Shown here one piece after another: positions 18,365-28,754 of a DNA stretch of 33,649 nucleotides. This DNA is from Candidatus Adiutrix intracellularis (GTDB lineage: Bacteria > Desulfobacterota > Desulfarculia > Adiutricales > Adiutricaceae): positions 1 to 33,649 of the forward strand of contig LQAA01000065.1 in NCBI GenBank assembly GCA_001577715.1. The letters are read 5' to 3'. The notes under the pieces were generated by a model. That model was not told the DNA's origin. It saw only the letters and a program-made list of their open reading frames with translations, and did no database searches. Made by a program: the position numbers and the translations under genes. How positions within the stretch are numbered: position 1 is the first letter of the stretch; every line of letters begins with the position of its first letter.

Positions 18365-19408
18365 TCAACCTCGACGCTCCTGCAAAATCCGGGATACGGA
18401 ACTTGTCATTTCTGTGGCGGCTCGAGCCAGGTCTTCGGGCAAAGTTCCTAGACCACAGGCAGTGGTGATAAGAGCCCGCCCGGTCAGAAGTTCTCCAGGT
18501 ACACCGTTATGCTCTAAGCCTTTCCAGGCGTCCAACAGTTTACGGACTAAAAAATCAGAGCTTAGATTCAAGCTGAAACTAGTAGCCGGGACTATGCCCC
18601 AGGCAATAAAACCACCTCGCTCCAAAAAGGATCGGATTTGTTTTGGATATAAACAAAACTGTTCCATGACTGTAAAAGCATCGAAGTTTATGATGTCTAG
18701 ATCCATTTCCATCATCATAGCCCAATCAGTGTTGCCGCAGACATGACAACCTATGAGAGCCGGGCCATCTTCGCGAATTATCGCCCCAACCCAGTTCATA
18801 GTTTCCTTAACTATATCAGCGGAGAGATTGGAGAAGGCCGAGCCAAAACTAGTCAACCCAGGCTCATCAATAAAAACCACCGGAATGCGGCCAAGGGCTC
18901 GTATCCGAGCCGCCTCCCAAGCAGCTTTGCCGCCGAGTCCCAGAGCCATCACTTCCCGCAATTCCGGGTCATCTATCAGCGTACTCTCACCATCTTCCAT
19001 CTGAATCATTTGACCGAAAGTCACCGGACCGATTACCTGTACTTTTAAAAATTCCGGACCAAAAGCCGGGTTTTGGGTAGCCTGCTGTAAAAAAGCCTCA
19101 AAGCTTAGACTAGCCTCTGGAGATAAGGCCAGAAAATCACGTTCACCGATCAAAAATTTGGCATAGAAATCAACTAAATCATTTTCCCGCCAATACCGCT
19201 TAGCCCGTATTTTCCGCTGGGCGGGGTTAATTAAAAGAGCGGGCAACCCAGCCAGAGCGCTCCAAAACATATCTTCCCAAAAATTTATTTTAACTAATTG
19301 AGGGGTGGCCGGAATATCTAATTTACTAGCATTCGCCAAGGCCTCGGCCACGCTACCGTAAGGTACAGAACCAATAGCGGTAGTAGCGAAAGGTTTTGGT
19401 TCAAGCAT
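18365..19408 (-). CDS. Core-MetE-like zinc methyltransferase (COG0620)
   Basis: The 347-residue protein is a single barrel related to the C-terminal catalytic half of cobalamin-independent methionine synthase MetE and to the short core-MetE enzymes that use methylated corrinoids. It has the N-terminal TTAIGSVPYGS, the conserved VVFIDEPGLTSFGSAF and a zinc site: H222 and C224 in GCHVCGN and C318 in TTACGLGTL. The third MetE ligand, a Glu about 22 residues after the HxC, is replaced in the segment DLDIINFDAF by Asp or its neighbour (D243). It therefore probably transfers methyl groups to a thiol, but its substrate may not be homocysteine. AGGAGAG lies 8 nt before the ATG. It forms a two-gene transcript with recN, which is unusual. 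Confidence 0.72.
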   Translation of the reverse strand: MLEPKPFATTAIGSVPYGSVAEALANASKLDIPATPQLVKINFWEDMFWSALAGLPALLINPAQRKIRAKRYWRENDLVDFYAKFLIGERDFLALSPEASLSFEAFLQQATQNPAFGPEFLKVQVIGPVTFGQMIQMEDGESTLIDDPELREVMALGLGGKAAWEAARIRALGRIPVVFIDEPGLTSFGSAFSNLSADIVKETMNWVGAIIREDGPALIGCHVCGNTDWAMMMEMDLDIINFDAFTVMEQFCLYPKQIRSFLERGGFIAWGIVPATSFSLNLSSDFLVRKLLDAWKGLEHNGVPGELLTGRALITTACGLGTLPEDLARAATEMTSSVSRILQERRG

Positions 19409-19420
19409 AGCGAATCTCTC

Positions 19421-19846
19421 CTAAAGAAAGTTTATTTGAATCGACCAGACGGAAAAAAGATCTCTACCAGCAGCATTAAGGATCTTGTTAAAAAGCGAAA
19501 GTTTGAACATTCTGACATTGAAAAAAATATTCCCGGACAGGCAACGGACGACCAATTTGTGAGGATGCCCATTTTGACTAGGCCACCGGGGTTTAATATA
19601 TTGGCTAATAAAATTGATTAAACAATTGGGAGCTAATTTTTTAAAAGAAGGAAAATAAACCAGGCGGCCAACGAATTCGGGTGAGGTGGTATTAACAGCT
19701 AGAATAGCTTTACATTCCAAAAGGCTCAAATGCCTGATTAAAACTTGATCTAAACCCCCAGATTCAACTACAAGATCAAAGTAAAGGTATTCCCAAAAAC
19801 CACCCTCGCCAGTTTTGAAATAGACAACGTTTTTCATCGAGGTCAT
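19421..19846 (-). CDS. Orphan 141-residue protein, possibly a truncated ParA/MinD-like ATPase
   Basis: I do not recognise this gene securely. The first 80 residues look coding: a cluster FWEYLYFDLVVESGGLDQVL, then IRHLSLLECKAILAVNTTSP followed by EFVGR and LINFISQYIKPRWP. This order resembles the central part of MinD/ParA-type ATPases, where YDxxxxDxxxGLxxxVxxxL, ILVVxTPE and a NQ segment follow each other. A Walker A motif is missing, so it would be an inactive remnant. The last 40 residues are of low quality and run into the ribosome-binding site of the next gene. A start at M4 (ATG, 19837) is equally possible. It may be a decaying gene whose frame is still open. Confidence 0.4.
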   Translation of the reverse strand: MTSMKNVVYFKTGEGGFWEYLYFDLVVESGGLDQVLIRHLSLLECKAILAVNTTSPEFVGRLVYFPSFKKLAPNCLINFISQYIKPRWPSQNGHPHKLVVRCLSGNIFFNVRMFKLSLFNKILNAAGRDLFSVWSIQINFL

Positions 19847-19849
19847 GAT

Positions 19850-20340
19850 CCATTCCGATTCCAGATTTTTTCCGGCTAAAGCTGAAAAGGCTCGGGGTAT
19901 TCAAACCGAGAGACAGCCGATACCTCCAGCCCAATTATAACCAACGACCCGGCTAAGAATAGACTGAAAAGACTACGACAGGCCGCTTTTCTTACTCCTT
20001 CAAGAAACTAGCACCCCAGAGCAAAACCCTCACTATTCCGGGCCTAATCGATAAGGCTTAATTCTTCAGCCAAAACTTCTAACTTAACTAAAATATCAAT
20101 TATAACTTGAACCATCTCTAAGATCTTAGAAATTAAAATCTAACACAAGATCGGCAGTTTATCCTTGTATTTTTCTAGTTAACGGATACACATCTGACGC
20201 CAAAAAAGTTCTTTAGTCAAAACGTCCACCTGACAGGTCTAGCGATTGAATTTTGTTTTCAACACTCCTACCTAGTCTCCAGTCTTAGCCCCTATTAATT
20301 AATAACCGCCCCGGCCGCTTTCAGACGACTATTATTCTTA
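19850..20340 (-). other. Decayed DNA upstream of the orphan gene
   Basis: Minus-strand snippets such as MVQVIIDILVKLEVLAEELS and LFSLFLAGSLVIIGLEVSA read like helices or a membrane segment but are separated by stops. They may be the missing 5' part of the orphan gene or another ghost. No function can be assigned. Confidence 0.35.
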
Positions 20341-20399
20341 GCCGAATCGTAATTCGCCTAAATAAATTCACTTTTGAAAGTAGCTATTTCCATTATTTT

Positions 20400-23300
20400 T
20401 TGCTGAAACTTCCTATTCTATTCAGTCATATTTTTTCTAGTCGGGCTAGTTGCTCTCTGATCCGAGCTAACTCAGTCACTACTTTTACAAACGAATCGGC
20501 CAGGAAAGCCATTAGCGGGCGGAGTTCATCCAATCAATATTTTAAAAAAGGAGGTGCCACCTCAAGGGGCATTGTTCCAACTGAACCCATTATAATGACG
20601 CTAGTTTCATCTTTCAAATAATAATCCAGATCGGGGAAGTTAGTTAATCCTCAGCTTTTTCCAGCCGTTGACCAAAAGTTAACTACCAGAAGCTCCACCT
20701 TAGCCAGACTAATTTTTTGCTTTTCCAGTTCCCCTAATGAGGTCCCACAAGCCATTGAAGCCCCTCCTTCCTCCACCTAACGACCTCATTTAATCGTTTA
20801 CGATAACGTTCGCTGCGTAAATTCCAAGGTCGTGCTCATCTTTTAGAACGATGCTTAAAGCGGATTTTATTTTTGTTTAATCCCTGATTTAAGCAGGTTT
20901 TATGGCAACTTTTCTCGATTAGGGCGCGTAACTCTTTCCCGGAGCAGACCCAGATAACTACTTAATATTCTGGGTTTTTTCAACTACCACTAACTAACCT
21001 AAACAGTTCCGATGATCTCTATTTCTCTGGCGATCACATCTAGCCTCAGGTTAACTTCCCACAGATTAGTTTTAAATTTAAGTTGTTCGGTAAAAATTTC
21101 CATCGCCGTCCTTCCCCGAACTAACTGATATTCGCTGCGCCAAAGAATTCCGGCCAAAATTCTAATAAAAGGAAGCAATTAATCAGCAATATTTTCTTCC
21201 AATTCAGCCAGCTGATTAGCCACCTGGTCTTTCTGAACTTTAATATTGGCCAGCTAAACGGTCAATTACCATTTTTCTTCTTACAGTTATCCGTTTCTGG
21301 CGGTCAGAATCTTTTTCCCCTCTGCCGCAAATTGAGCCAATTCTGACAGTCTGGCTTGATCCTCCTATACTTCTTTCAGATCGTTCCGTTCTTTTTTCAG
21401 GTTATCCCGTTCTTTTTCCAAAGCGACTAGATTAGAACGCAAATTTTCTTCCCCCCTAACCAGATTCGACAGCCGTTTAAGAACCACCTTTTTTCTTCAG
21501 CCAGGGCAGCTAGGTAAGTGACCAGATAATTTCCAACCTGATCTACAGCCAAGATTTCACGGCGAGCCTGATCTAATTAGACTAGAATCTTATTTCGCTC
21601 TCTTTCCATATCAACCGTTTTCAACCATACCGAACCTAGTTTGACCCTTAATTTTTGACGGGTTACAACCAAATGTAAAAGATTATGTTTCTAGCGGATC
21701 AAAGTGATATTCATAAGTTCCCATTTAATCTCTAATTAGGACAGCCACCGGTATCCGTGGCTGATGGTCTTTTTTAGCGAAATGTGGTCTAGCTCAAAAG
21801 ATACAGCTGTCGTCTGAGAACGGCCGCAACCTCGTTCAAATCTGGGCAAATACGGCTGGTTTAAACTAATTTCTCTTGATAACGGTCTAATCCTGCAGGC
21901 GGAGATTCAACCTTAGCTAAGGTGGAGGCCAGACGGAGGGGCTAAACCTACATTAGGGTCGCTACCTTTTGCATTCTTTATTTAAATTTTTTCAACCCCC
22001 GCGAAGCTCTTCTAGACGACTAGATAATTTCCGACGCGCGGCTGCTAATTTTTACCGTTCTTTGCCTTTAACATCTTTAAATACAATTTAATTTTTTTAT
22101 ACCGCGAGCGAGCCTGAGTGAAAAAAGCAGCCAGGGTTGAATCTTTACGAGCTAATTCAATCCACTCAAGCCTTAGTTATTCTTTTTCTTTAATCAAGTT
22201 CAGCCGCTTAAAGTTAATTTCTTTAAAAAAACAACTTCGCAATCTAAAGCTTTGAGCAGACTATTTTTTAAATACCTCACCTCTCCCATAGTTTCCCGAG
22301 CTATAGCTAATTGTTCGTCCAGATGTTCTTCCTCAACTACAACCGTATCAAGATCCCCAAACCAAACGTTAATTTCGGTCCCCCATTCAAAGCGAGGTTC
22401 ACTGAGGTTTTCTCGTTATCAAACTGCCAAAAAGAGGCTGCAGAGACGGCATCTGACTATTTTAGTTTTAGTCTAGCATGAAATTACGCATCGTAACGCT
22501 TCAAGAAGTTCCAAAGCTTTATTTAAAAGTTTCTAAATAATTTACAACCACTCTCCGGTTAGGAGTAGATGATACAACAAATCTCCCAGGAGTAACTGTG
22601 CGCGACTAAACGAACGGACGGTGGCTAGAAAAAAATTTTCAAAACTAACGAAGTATCTCAAGCGAACGGTCAGGACAAAATATAATTGAACCATTCCCCG
22701 GCACCGTTCTATAGTGGGCCGACACAACGACAGAGCGCCCCGAATTACGGTTTCCAGACAATAACTAATTTCCACGGCCCCGCCGCCCAGTTAGGCGCCG
22801 TTTCATATCCATTAAAAAAGTTAAGGGCTTTTTATAGTAGAAATAATTTTGGTCACTTTCCCAATCAAATTTTTCTCCGTCAAGCTTAGTTTAGCCAGAC
22901 AGCGCCCCAGACTGATCTAATCCCGATTCAATTCGGATTCATCCATCATTGAGACCAGAAGGTCACCAAAATCAATAACTACAGAAGCGAGTCCATCTAA
23001 ACAACAGTAGCCCTCGCTGAGAAGAACTCAGGTTGAAAGCAGGACGGTTTTTAAATTATGGGGCGCTCTGATTAAAGTTCCCTGGTAATAAGTTCCCCGA
23101 TCCAACCTCCTATTTTCGCTAATTTTAGGCACGGCTTTAAGGAGTAAGTTAACAACTTTTTCCACGCAGTGAGCTTTACTCCACAGACGTTTAGCTTCCC
23201 GAAGCTAATCGAAAGCCTCATTTTGAAGGGGGGAGGCAGAGACGGACGGCTCGCAGAAGGTCAACCCGGTTAACTGATAACTCTTACAGGCGACTTTCAA

Positions 23301-23660
23301 GAAAATTTATAGTCGCATCGAAACTAGGACTTTTAATGGGCTAGTTCTGTTACAAATCGTTTACAACCCGCCTAACCCGTTTAAAATCTACCTCTAAAAC
23401 CATCAGCACGGACTAGTTTAATTCCAGCCTCTGAGAAAAATACTCTTACCGGGTCACCCTAAAATAACCCCTCCTCCTGAAATTGACTATCCAGGACCAG
23501 AATTAAGTAATCTTTCAATGAAGTAGCCCCCAGATATCAAAATATTTCCAAGTTTAAAATTCCTGAGGCGAGAACAGGAACGAAATATAGCCTTGAACAG
23601 GGGGAGAAGAATTGCGGAAAAGCCGACCGATTTCTTTGGCTAAGGTCCAAAAGACAGTAA
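20400..23660 (-). pseudogene. Large decayed coiled-coil protein gene
   Basis: Across about 3.2 kb the minus strand yields coding-like fragments in changing frames, rich in E, K, R, L and A heptad patterns. From the 5' side these include DSQFQEEGLF and DPVRVFFSEAGIKLVRADGF, then a long open stretch at 22542-22775 with ALSLCRPTIERCRGMVQLYF, then FGDLDTVVVEEEHLDEQLAI and GEVRYLKNSLLKALDCEV. Further on come NLVRGEENLRSNLVALEKER and, near the 3' end, FVKVVTELARIREQLARLEK. The size suggests an ancestral protein of about 1000 residues, such as an SMC-like or cytoskeletal coiled-coil protein. No Walker motif could be found. I cannot name the family, and it could be more than one gene. Confidence 0.5.
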
Positions 23661-23889
23661 AGTCTGTTTTTTATTTTTTCATTGGGAAACCAAGGAGGGT
23701 ACGGCCGAAGTTTCCCATAAAGTCCCATCCGCCAATAGTCTTAAGATTGTCCTAGTCTGCAGTACAAAGCCGGATCATAACCAAATATATACTTACAGTT
23801 TGAATAAAAATAGAGCGTCCGTTCAACCTGAGTAGCCGAGCATTAAAAAGTGGCATTATTATAATATATCATAAGTGATTAAAAACAAC

Positions 23890-23917
23890 GTAAAAAATAA
23901 AAAACCGGCTACCAACT
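23890..23917 (-). terminator. Possible weak terminator after serA
   Basis: On the minus strand, just after the serA stop, AGTTGG-TAG-CCGGTT can form six pairs (several G-U) followed by T-rich sequence TTTTTTATTTTTT. It may be a terminator weakened by mutation. Confidence 0.35.
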
Positions 23918-23921
23918 AATT

Positions 23922-24848
23922 TTAAATCAGTGTCTTAAAAAAACTAACCATCTGTTGAGCAATATTTACAGCTACATTAACTTGAGCTTCGGCCGTAGAA
24001 GCCCCCAAGTGAGGCGTGGTGACAAAATTGTCTAAAGCCAGAAGGGGATGGTTTAAAGCCGGCGGTTCAGTTGCAAAAACATCCATCGCGGCCCCAGCAA
24101 GGCGACCCGAAACAAGGGCTTCGGCTAGAGCGGTCTCATCGACCAAACCACCCCGGGCACAGTTAATTAAAATAGCTCCGGGTTTCATATGAGTCATAAT
24201 AACTTCACGATTGATAAGCCCCGTAGTCGTGAGGGTTTTAGGTAAATGCAAAGTCACAAAATTACTATCACCCAGAATTTCACCGAATGTGGCGGGTCTG
24301 GCTCCGCCAGCAGATATTTGGAGGTCGGTTAAAAGTGGGTCATGGGCCAGAATATTTAGACCGAAGGCGCGAGTCAATTCAGCCACCCGGCGGCCAACCG
24401 CGCCAAAACCGATAATACCGATAGTCTTACCGAAAAGTTCGGTACCGGCCAGTTTGGATTTTTCCCAACGGCCGGCTCGGATCGATTTATCGGCTATCGG
24501 GATGTGGCGCACCAGGGCTAGAAGAAGACCGATAACTAACTCAGCCACGGCATTGGCGTTCTGGCCCGGGGTATTAAGAACAGTAACACCCCGTTCTCTA
24601 GCCGCATCCACGTCAATGTTATCCAACCCGGCTCCGGCCCGACCCACAACTTTCAGTTTATCGGCTTTGAAGAAAATTTCGGCGGTCACTTTAGTTAAAC
24701 TTCTAACCACCAAACCGTCATAAACAGCTATAATTTCTTTAAGGTCACCAGCTGAAAGTTCAGGACGATGATCGACAGTAAAGCCAGCGGCTTTAAAGAT
24801 ATTCGAGCAGCTAAGGTCGATTTTTTCACAAATGAGAATTTTAAACAT
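23922..24848 (-). CDS. serA: D-3-phosphoglycerate dehydrogenase, short form
   Basis: SerA oxidises 3-phosphoglycerate to 3-phosphohydroxypyruvate with NAD, the first step of serine synthesis. The 308 residues hold only the two catalytic domains; the ASB and ACT domains that give serine feedback inhibition in long forms are absent. Key sites are intact: VGRAGAGLDNIDVDAA, the nucleotide-binding GIIGFGAVGRRVAEL, the catalytic Arg in INCARGGLVDE, Glu in FATEPP and His in TPHLGAST. I start at the ATG at 24848, preceded by AAGGAAG; an upstream TTG at 24884 that overlaps serC has no support. Loss of the regulatory domain suggests constitutive flux, though short SerA forms also occur normally in other bacteria. 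Confidence 0.94.
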   Translation of the reverse strand: MFKILICEKIDLSCSNIFKAAGFTVDHRPELSAGDLKEIIAVYDGLVVRSLTKVTAEIFFKADKLKVVGRAGAGLDNIDVDAARERGVTVLNTPGQNANAVAELVIGLLLALVRHIPIADKSIRAGRWEKSKLAGTELFGKTIGIIGFGAVGRRVAELTRAFGLNILAHDPLLTDLQISAGGARPATFGEILGDSNFVTLHLPKTLTTTGLINREVIMTHMKPGAILINCARGGLVDETALAEALVSGRLAGAAMDVFATEPPALNHPLLALDNFVTTPHLGASTAEAQVNVAVNIAQQMVSFFKTLI

Positions 24849-24880
24849 GACGCTTCCTTTTTGATCGTAGGGCCGGTTAT

Positions 24881-25960
24881 TCAACCATTTTTACGTTTAA
24901 ATTCAGCCATAAATTCAACTAGGGTCTGAACATCAGCCAAGGTTACAGCATTATATAAAGAAGCCCTGAGACCACCTACACTACGGTGCCCACCCAAGCC
25001 GACCAAACCCGTCCCTGCGGATTCTTTTTTAAATTTATCATTAAGTTCAACCCTAGGAAGACGAAAAGTGACGTTCATCAGCGAACGGCTGCTGGATTTA
25101 GCTGTACCCCGATAAAAGCCGCCACTGTCATCAATAGCCCGATAGAGGGTCTCTGCCTTAGCTTGGTTTAACTCGGTCATGGCCTTAAGGCCCCCGATGG
25201 TATTTCTAATCCATTTACAGGTCAGACCAGCAACATAAACAGACCAAACCGGAGGTGTATTGTACATACTCTGGTGCTTGATATAGACGGGATAACTGAG
25301 CATATTAGGAACATCTAACCGAGCCCGGTCGGCCATTTCGCGCCGGAGAGCCACTACTGTCAAACCGGCCGGCCCCACATTTTTTTGAGCCCCAGCGTAG
25401 ATTAGAGCGAAGCGGGATAGATCAATCGACCGGGACAAAAATTCCGAGGACATATCAGCGATTAAAGGGGCCGGAGCCTTAGGGAAAGTTGACCACTGGG
25501 TACCACGAACAGTATTATTAGCTGTAAGATAGACGTATTTAGCTTCTGGATCAAAGTCAAAAACTTCTGGAATATAGGTAAAGTCATCATCTTCAGAACT
25601 AGCGGCAAGGCGAGGTTTGGCCCCACAGATTTTGGCCTCTTTATAAGCCTTGGTGGCCCATAGGCCGGTATTTATATAATCACAATGGCCACCGGGACCA
25701 GCAAAATTTAAGGCGATCATAGCAAATTGGAGACTAGCCCCACCCTGACAAAAAATTACTGCCCATTCTTCATCCAACCCCAGAAGGGCCTTTAGATCAG
25801 CCTCAGCTTCAGCCATCATAGCTATAACTTCTTTACCACGGTGACTGTTTTCCATAACTGACATGCCGCTACCCCGCCAGTCAAGCATATCGCGAGCAGC
25901 TTCTTCCAGCACTTCCAACGGTAGAGCCCCGGGGCCTCCATTAAAATTAGCAACTCTCAT
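24881..25960 (-). CDS. serC: Phosphoserine aminotransferase
   Basis: SerC transfers an amino group from glutamate to 3-phosphohydroxypyruvate, giving phosphoserine; it can also serve pyridoxal phosphate synthesis. The 359 residues match the class V aminotransferase SerC: start VANFNGGPGALPLEVLEE, GSGMSVMENSHRGKE, the cofactor-binding FCQGGASLQFAMI and the PLP lysine in YAGAQKNVGPAG (K193). It ends with SVGGLRASLYNAVTLADVQT. GGGAG precedes the ATG. The serA start lies 32 bp after its stop codon, so the two consecutive enzymes are co-transcribed. A serB phosphatase is not in the window. Confidence 0.97.
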   Translation of the reverse strand: MRVANFNGGPGALPLEVLEEAARDMLDWRGSGMSVMENSHRGKEVIAMMAEAEADLKALLGLDEEWAVIFCQGGASLQFAMIALNFAGPGGHCDYINTGLWATKAYKEAKICGAKPRLAASSEDDDFTYIPEVFDFDPEAKYVYLTANNTVRGTQWSTFPKAPAPLIADMSSEFLSRSIDLSRFALIYAGAQKNVGPAGLTVVALRREMADRARLDVPNMLSYPVYIKHQSMYNTPPVWSVYVAGLTCKWIRNTIGGLKAMTELNQAKAETLYRAIDDSGGFYRGTAKSSSRSLMNVTFRLPRVELNDKFKKESAGTGLVGLGGHRSVGGLRASLYNAVTLADVQTLVEFMAEFKRKNG

Positions 25961-26640
25961 TTCACACTCCCAAAGACGACCTCTTTATTTAATAACGCCT
26001 GTTTTATGGCTGAGTTTCATTCTAAAAACAACCGAAAAATACTATAGAATACACGCTTATAGACGTCAAGAATTTTCCGCGCCTCTACCTTCTATTTTCT
26101 ATTTTTAGCGATTAATTTTTATGTCCCAAACCACATCCGCCGCTAACTTAACTCTTCCCACACCTTAATATGGCCGCTGATCCGGCAGTTTTGGTCAAAA
26201 GTAGGGGGAGAAATATGAAAATTATAGCAAGGTAATTGGAACTATAGAAGTTTCTCTAAATATACCTAATTTAGCTGGGTTAGTCAATGAGCATAACATT
26301 TCCGTCATATTCCAAATTCTGAAATACCTTAAAATTTTTTGCTGTACTTTTTTATCTTTCGAAGGTTATTTCTAACTAAGTTATTAGTAAAGAGCTCATC
26401 TTTGCGGGTCGTGAACCAAAAGGTGTCGTCTTAATAAGCTCATAGCTACACTCTTAAAACTGCGTGATTTTGACTAAGCCACTTGACCTATTTTACCTAG
26501 TGATCATATTTATCTCCGGGCCTTTCAGCCCAGCATTTTCTATATTCCTCCAGTACCAAATCCGCCCAAAAAAGCAGATCTGCCTTGGCAGGGTGTACTA
26601 ACAGACCTGACCGCTGCAACTATTCTCACTGGTTTCCATT
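25961..26640. other. Decayed DNA upstream of serC
   Basis: No intact gene. The plus strand at about 26205-26340 reads SKVIGTIEVSLNIPNLAGLV, then NEHNISVIFQILKYLKIF, which resembles a soluble-to-membrane transition of a dead gene. By position it could belong to a permease such as FTR1 or to the 5' part of the DUF2318 gene that follows, but no REGLE-type motif was seen. The serC promoter should lie just upstream of 25976 on the minus strand; no convincing boxes are visible. Confidence 0.35.
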
Positions 26641-26649
26641 TTGGTACCG

Positions 26650-27655
26650 AGTGGGCGATCAAATTAATTATACGTTTGGAGTTACCTCCCCTCCATCGTC
26701 ATGGCCCTAATCTAGTTAGCCCCCTTTAAAGGCATCTTACTTAAGCCTGGCCCCAAAAAGTATTTATCCTACTAACATCGATAGTTATTCCGCACCTATG
26801 ATTAACCATTTATCTACCAAATATTTTTCTGTTGTCCCCTGAATTTAGCGTGGTTATAAATAATATTTTAATTTAGATATTTATTTAAAATTATTGGCTA
26901 TCTTATAACTCTGAGGATACTTTTGCTACTGGATTAGTTAATTTTCAAAATAGTTGGCTAGATCCCTCAGTCAATTTTGCCGATCATTATCCTTCTAACT
27001 ACGGGGGTTTTATTTTATCATAACCTCTAGAAACCACCCAGATGATAGTGGTCAGAGGTATACTACTCCGTCCCAGATAGTTTTTCTCCTAGTCTACCTT
27101 AATTGATTTTTATGTCTTAATAGCTATTATAGGCATTCTAGCCCTAGAACCGATGGTCAGGGCGCATTTTGCCTCCATGACCGAGACCATACCAACTAAG
27201 CGTAATAAAATGAGGGGCGCCCATCGCTGCTGTTTACATTATAGCGTCGTCACACTACTTTATCGCGGTTTTTCTCTTCTAAACATTACCCTTTTCAAAG
27301 CCACCGCCAAACGAATGGTAGAAATATCTCCGGTCGAAAAAATTAAACCCGCATACGGGTGTCTAGCCATCAAGCTTAATGAAATCAATAACAGCAATTT
27401 ATATTAACTTCAATATATCATTGAAAATGGAATACCCATACGTTTCATCATTATCAAAAAAACTAACCCACCTACGATCTAGACCAGTTAGTACCAGCGC
27501 AAAAACCAAGTCATCTGCAAACTATGTGACACGGTCATAGATAAATCCACCATCGGATTTCCCAAGGGCTGCACCCTGTACCTCTAAATTTTATCATCTC
27601 CTAAGGAATTGTGCTCATAAAAACCCAGGTTCTGAAAAACGAAAAATACTAACTT
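26650..27655 (+). pseudogene. Decayed DUF2318 membrane protein (P19-type iron system)
   Basis: DUF2318 proteins are membrane proteins with a C-terminal periplasmic domain, encoded with iron-transport ABC genes (Cj1660 in Campylobacter). Here a membrane stretch DFYVLIAIIGILALEP is followed by GCLAIKLNEINNSNLY, QYIIENGIPIRFIIIKK and QVICKLCDTVIDKSTIG, which match the family order ..iplsei.dg.Lh.f.y...g..irFfvI....viC..C...i...TIG. The ending GCTLYL becomes GCNPVPLNFI, the family's hallmark, if one base near 27565 is restored. In the expected acceptor segment, TGG-to-TAG type stops replace residues, and the first CxxC of the family is lost. It heads the dead ABC cassette to 30531. Confidence 0.75.
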
Positions 27656-27659
27656 AAAT

Positions 27660-28642
27660 AACGGAAGAACAATTACGGCTATATTTTAAAAGATGTTGAA
27701 AGGAGCCCTGACCCAGTATTGAGGTATGACCTAGAGAATACAACCAAAGATACGATCTATATAACTGAAAAGGACCTGAGTAAAATGAAAATATTTTTTA
27801 GGACTTACAACATAGTTAAATTTACTCACTACCTAAAAACCAGAGTCAACAGCGCGGCCGGAGACCTAACTCTAATGGGTACCTAGTTTGATCGGTCCCT
27901 AGTCCTACCCACCGATAACAAAGCCAACGTCAGAATAAAGGCTCTAAAGGCATGGTGAGATATAAGTGATTTAAAAGGCGACAACTCCCAGCTTACAAGT
28001 ACCCTAGGGAGGTAGTTTCTAGCTAAGTAGCCAAAAATTACGGAGGGCAGCAAGTTTACGACTAACTTAGCTAATGGCAATCCGGTAGAACTTATAACTA
28101 GAGGTGTTTTTCATAGTGGCGGCCCCGAAGACACTTAGACTTTTGTACCTTTAAAACTGGTTCAGAAATTTTCCAGGCGCCCCGGACTAAAAACCAGATT
28201 AACCCATCGGGCCGCTCAAGATCCGGATAGTTTATACCCAAATAAAAAAGGTACTTAGTATTGCACTGGTTACATTAGTCCTGTAACTCGCCAGATTGAA
28301 GAAATAATTCTGAGAACACAAGTCAAAGCCGTCTTATAGGTAGCCGAGTCATAGAACTCGATTCTTTCCAAAACTTAGTCTCTGTTGATAATTTTAACTG
28401 TTTTAGCTTTAATTTACTCAATTTTGATTATTTCTAGCCTGGTAACCACCAGCATTATGAAGCTCAGCGGAAAAATTAACCTGCTTAAAACCTTAAGGGC
28501 TACTACCTTAACTATATCTTCTTTGATTTTATTTGAAATTCTGCTCACTACTCTAGTCGGAGGAATTTTAGATTGTTTTTTGGCCCTGGAATTTACCAAG
28601 ATCATCGGACAGAGCGTTTCCAAAGCATCCGTTTCGGTTTAA
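27660..28642 (+). pseudogene. Decayed FtsX-like ABC permease 1 (Cj1661 type)
   Basis: The start region reads KMLKGALTQY, followed abruptly by periplasmic-domain sequence DTIYITEKDLSKMKIFFRTY and NIVKFTHYLKTRV, so the first membrane helix seems deleted. LMGT-stop-FDRSL shows a Trp lost to TAG (family: GTWFD). Later GVFHSGGPEDT matches the FtsX-like VTGILxSGGxED element. The C-terminal membrane domain (28385-28642) is still open: LVTTSIMKLSGKINLLKTLR, then ATTLTISSLILFEILLTTLV and GGILD, the MacB/FtsX pattern with the ExxLLKALGA coupling helix. In P19 systems two such permeases form the membrane core. It is inactive because of stops, the deletion and frameshifts. Confidence 0.8.
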
Positions 28643-28754
28643 CTACTAGTCATCCCTTTAGCGATTTTTTGGTTCTAGGGATACTCTCCTATGGAGCCTG
28701 TCGACTATTCACTATTTTCTGGTTCTCCGGTCCAAGAGAGTTCTACATAGATAA

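Noticed and set aside
22252-22476. 74-codon plus-strand frame rich in Ser and Arg
   Set aside because: It is the complement of a coiled-coil ghost fragment (VVVEEEHLDEQLAI) on the minus strand.
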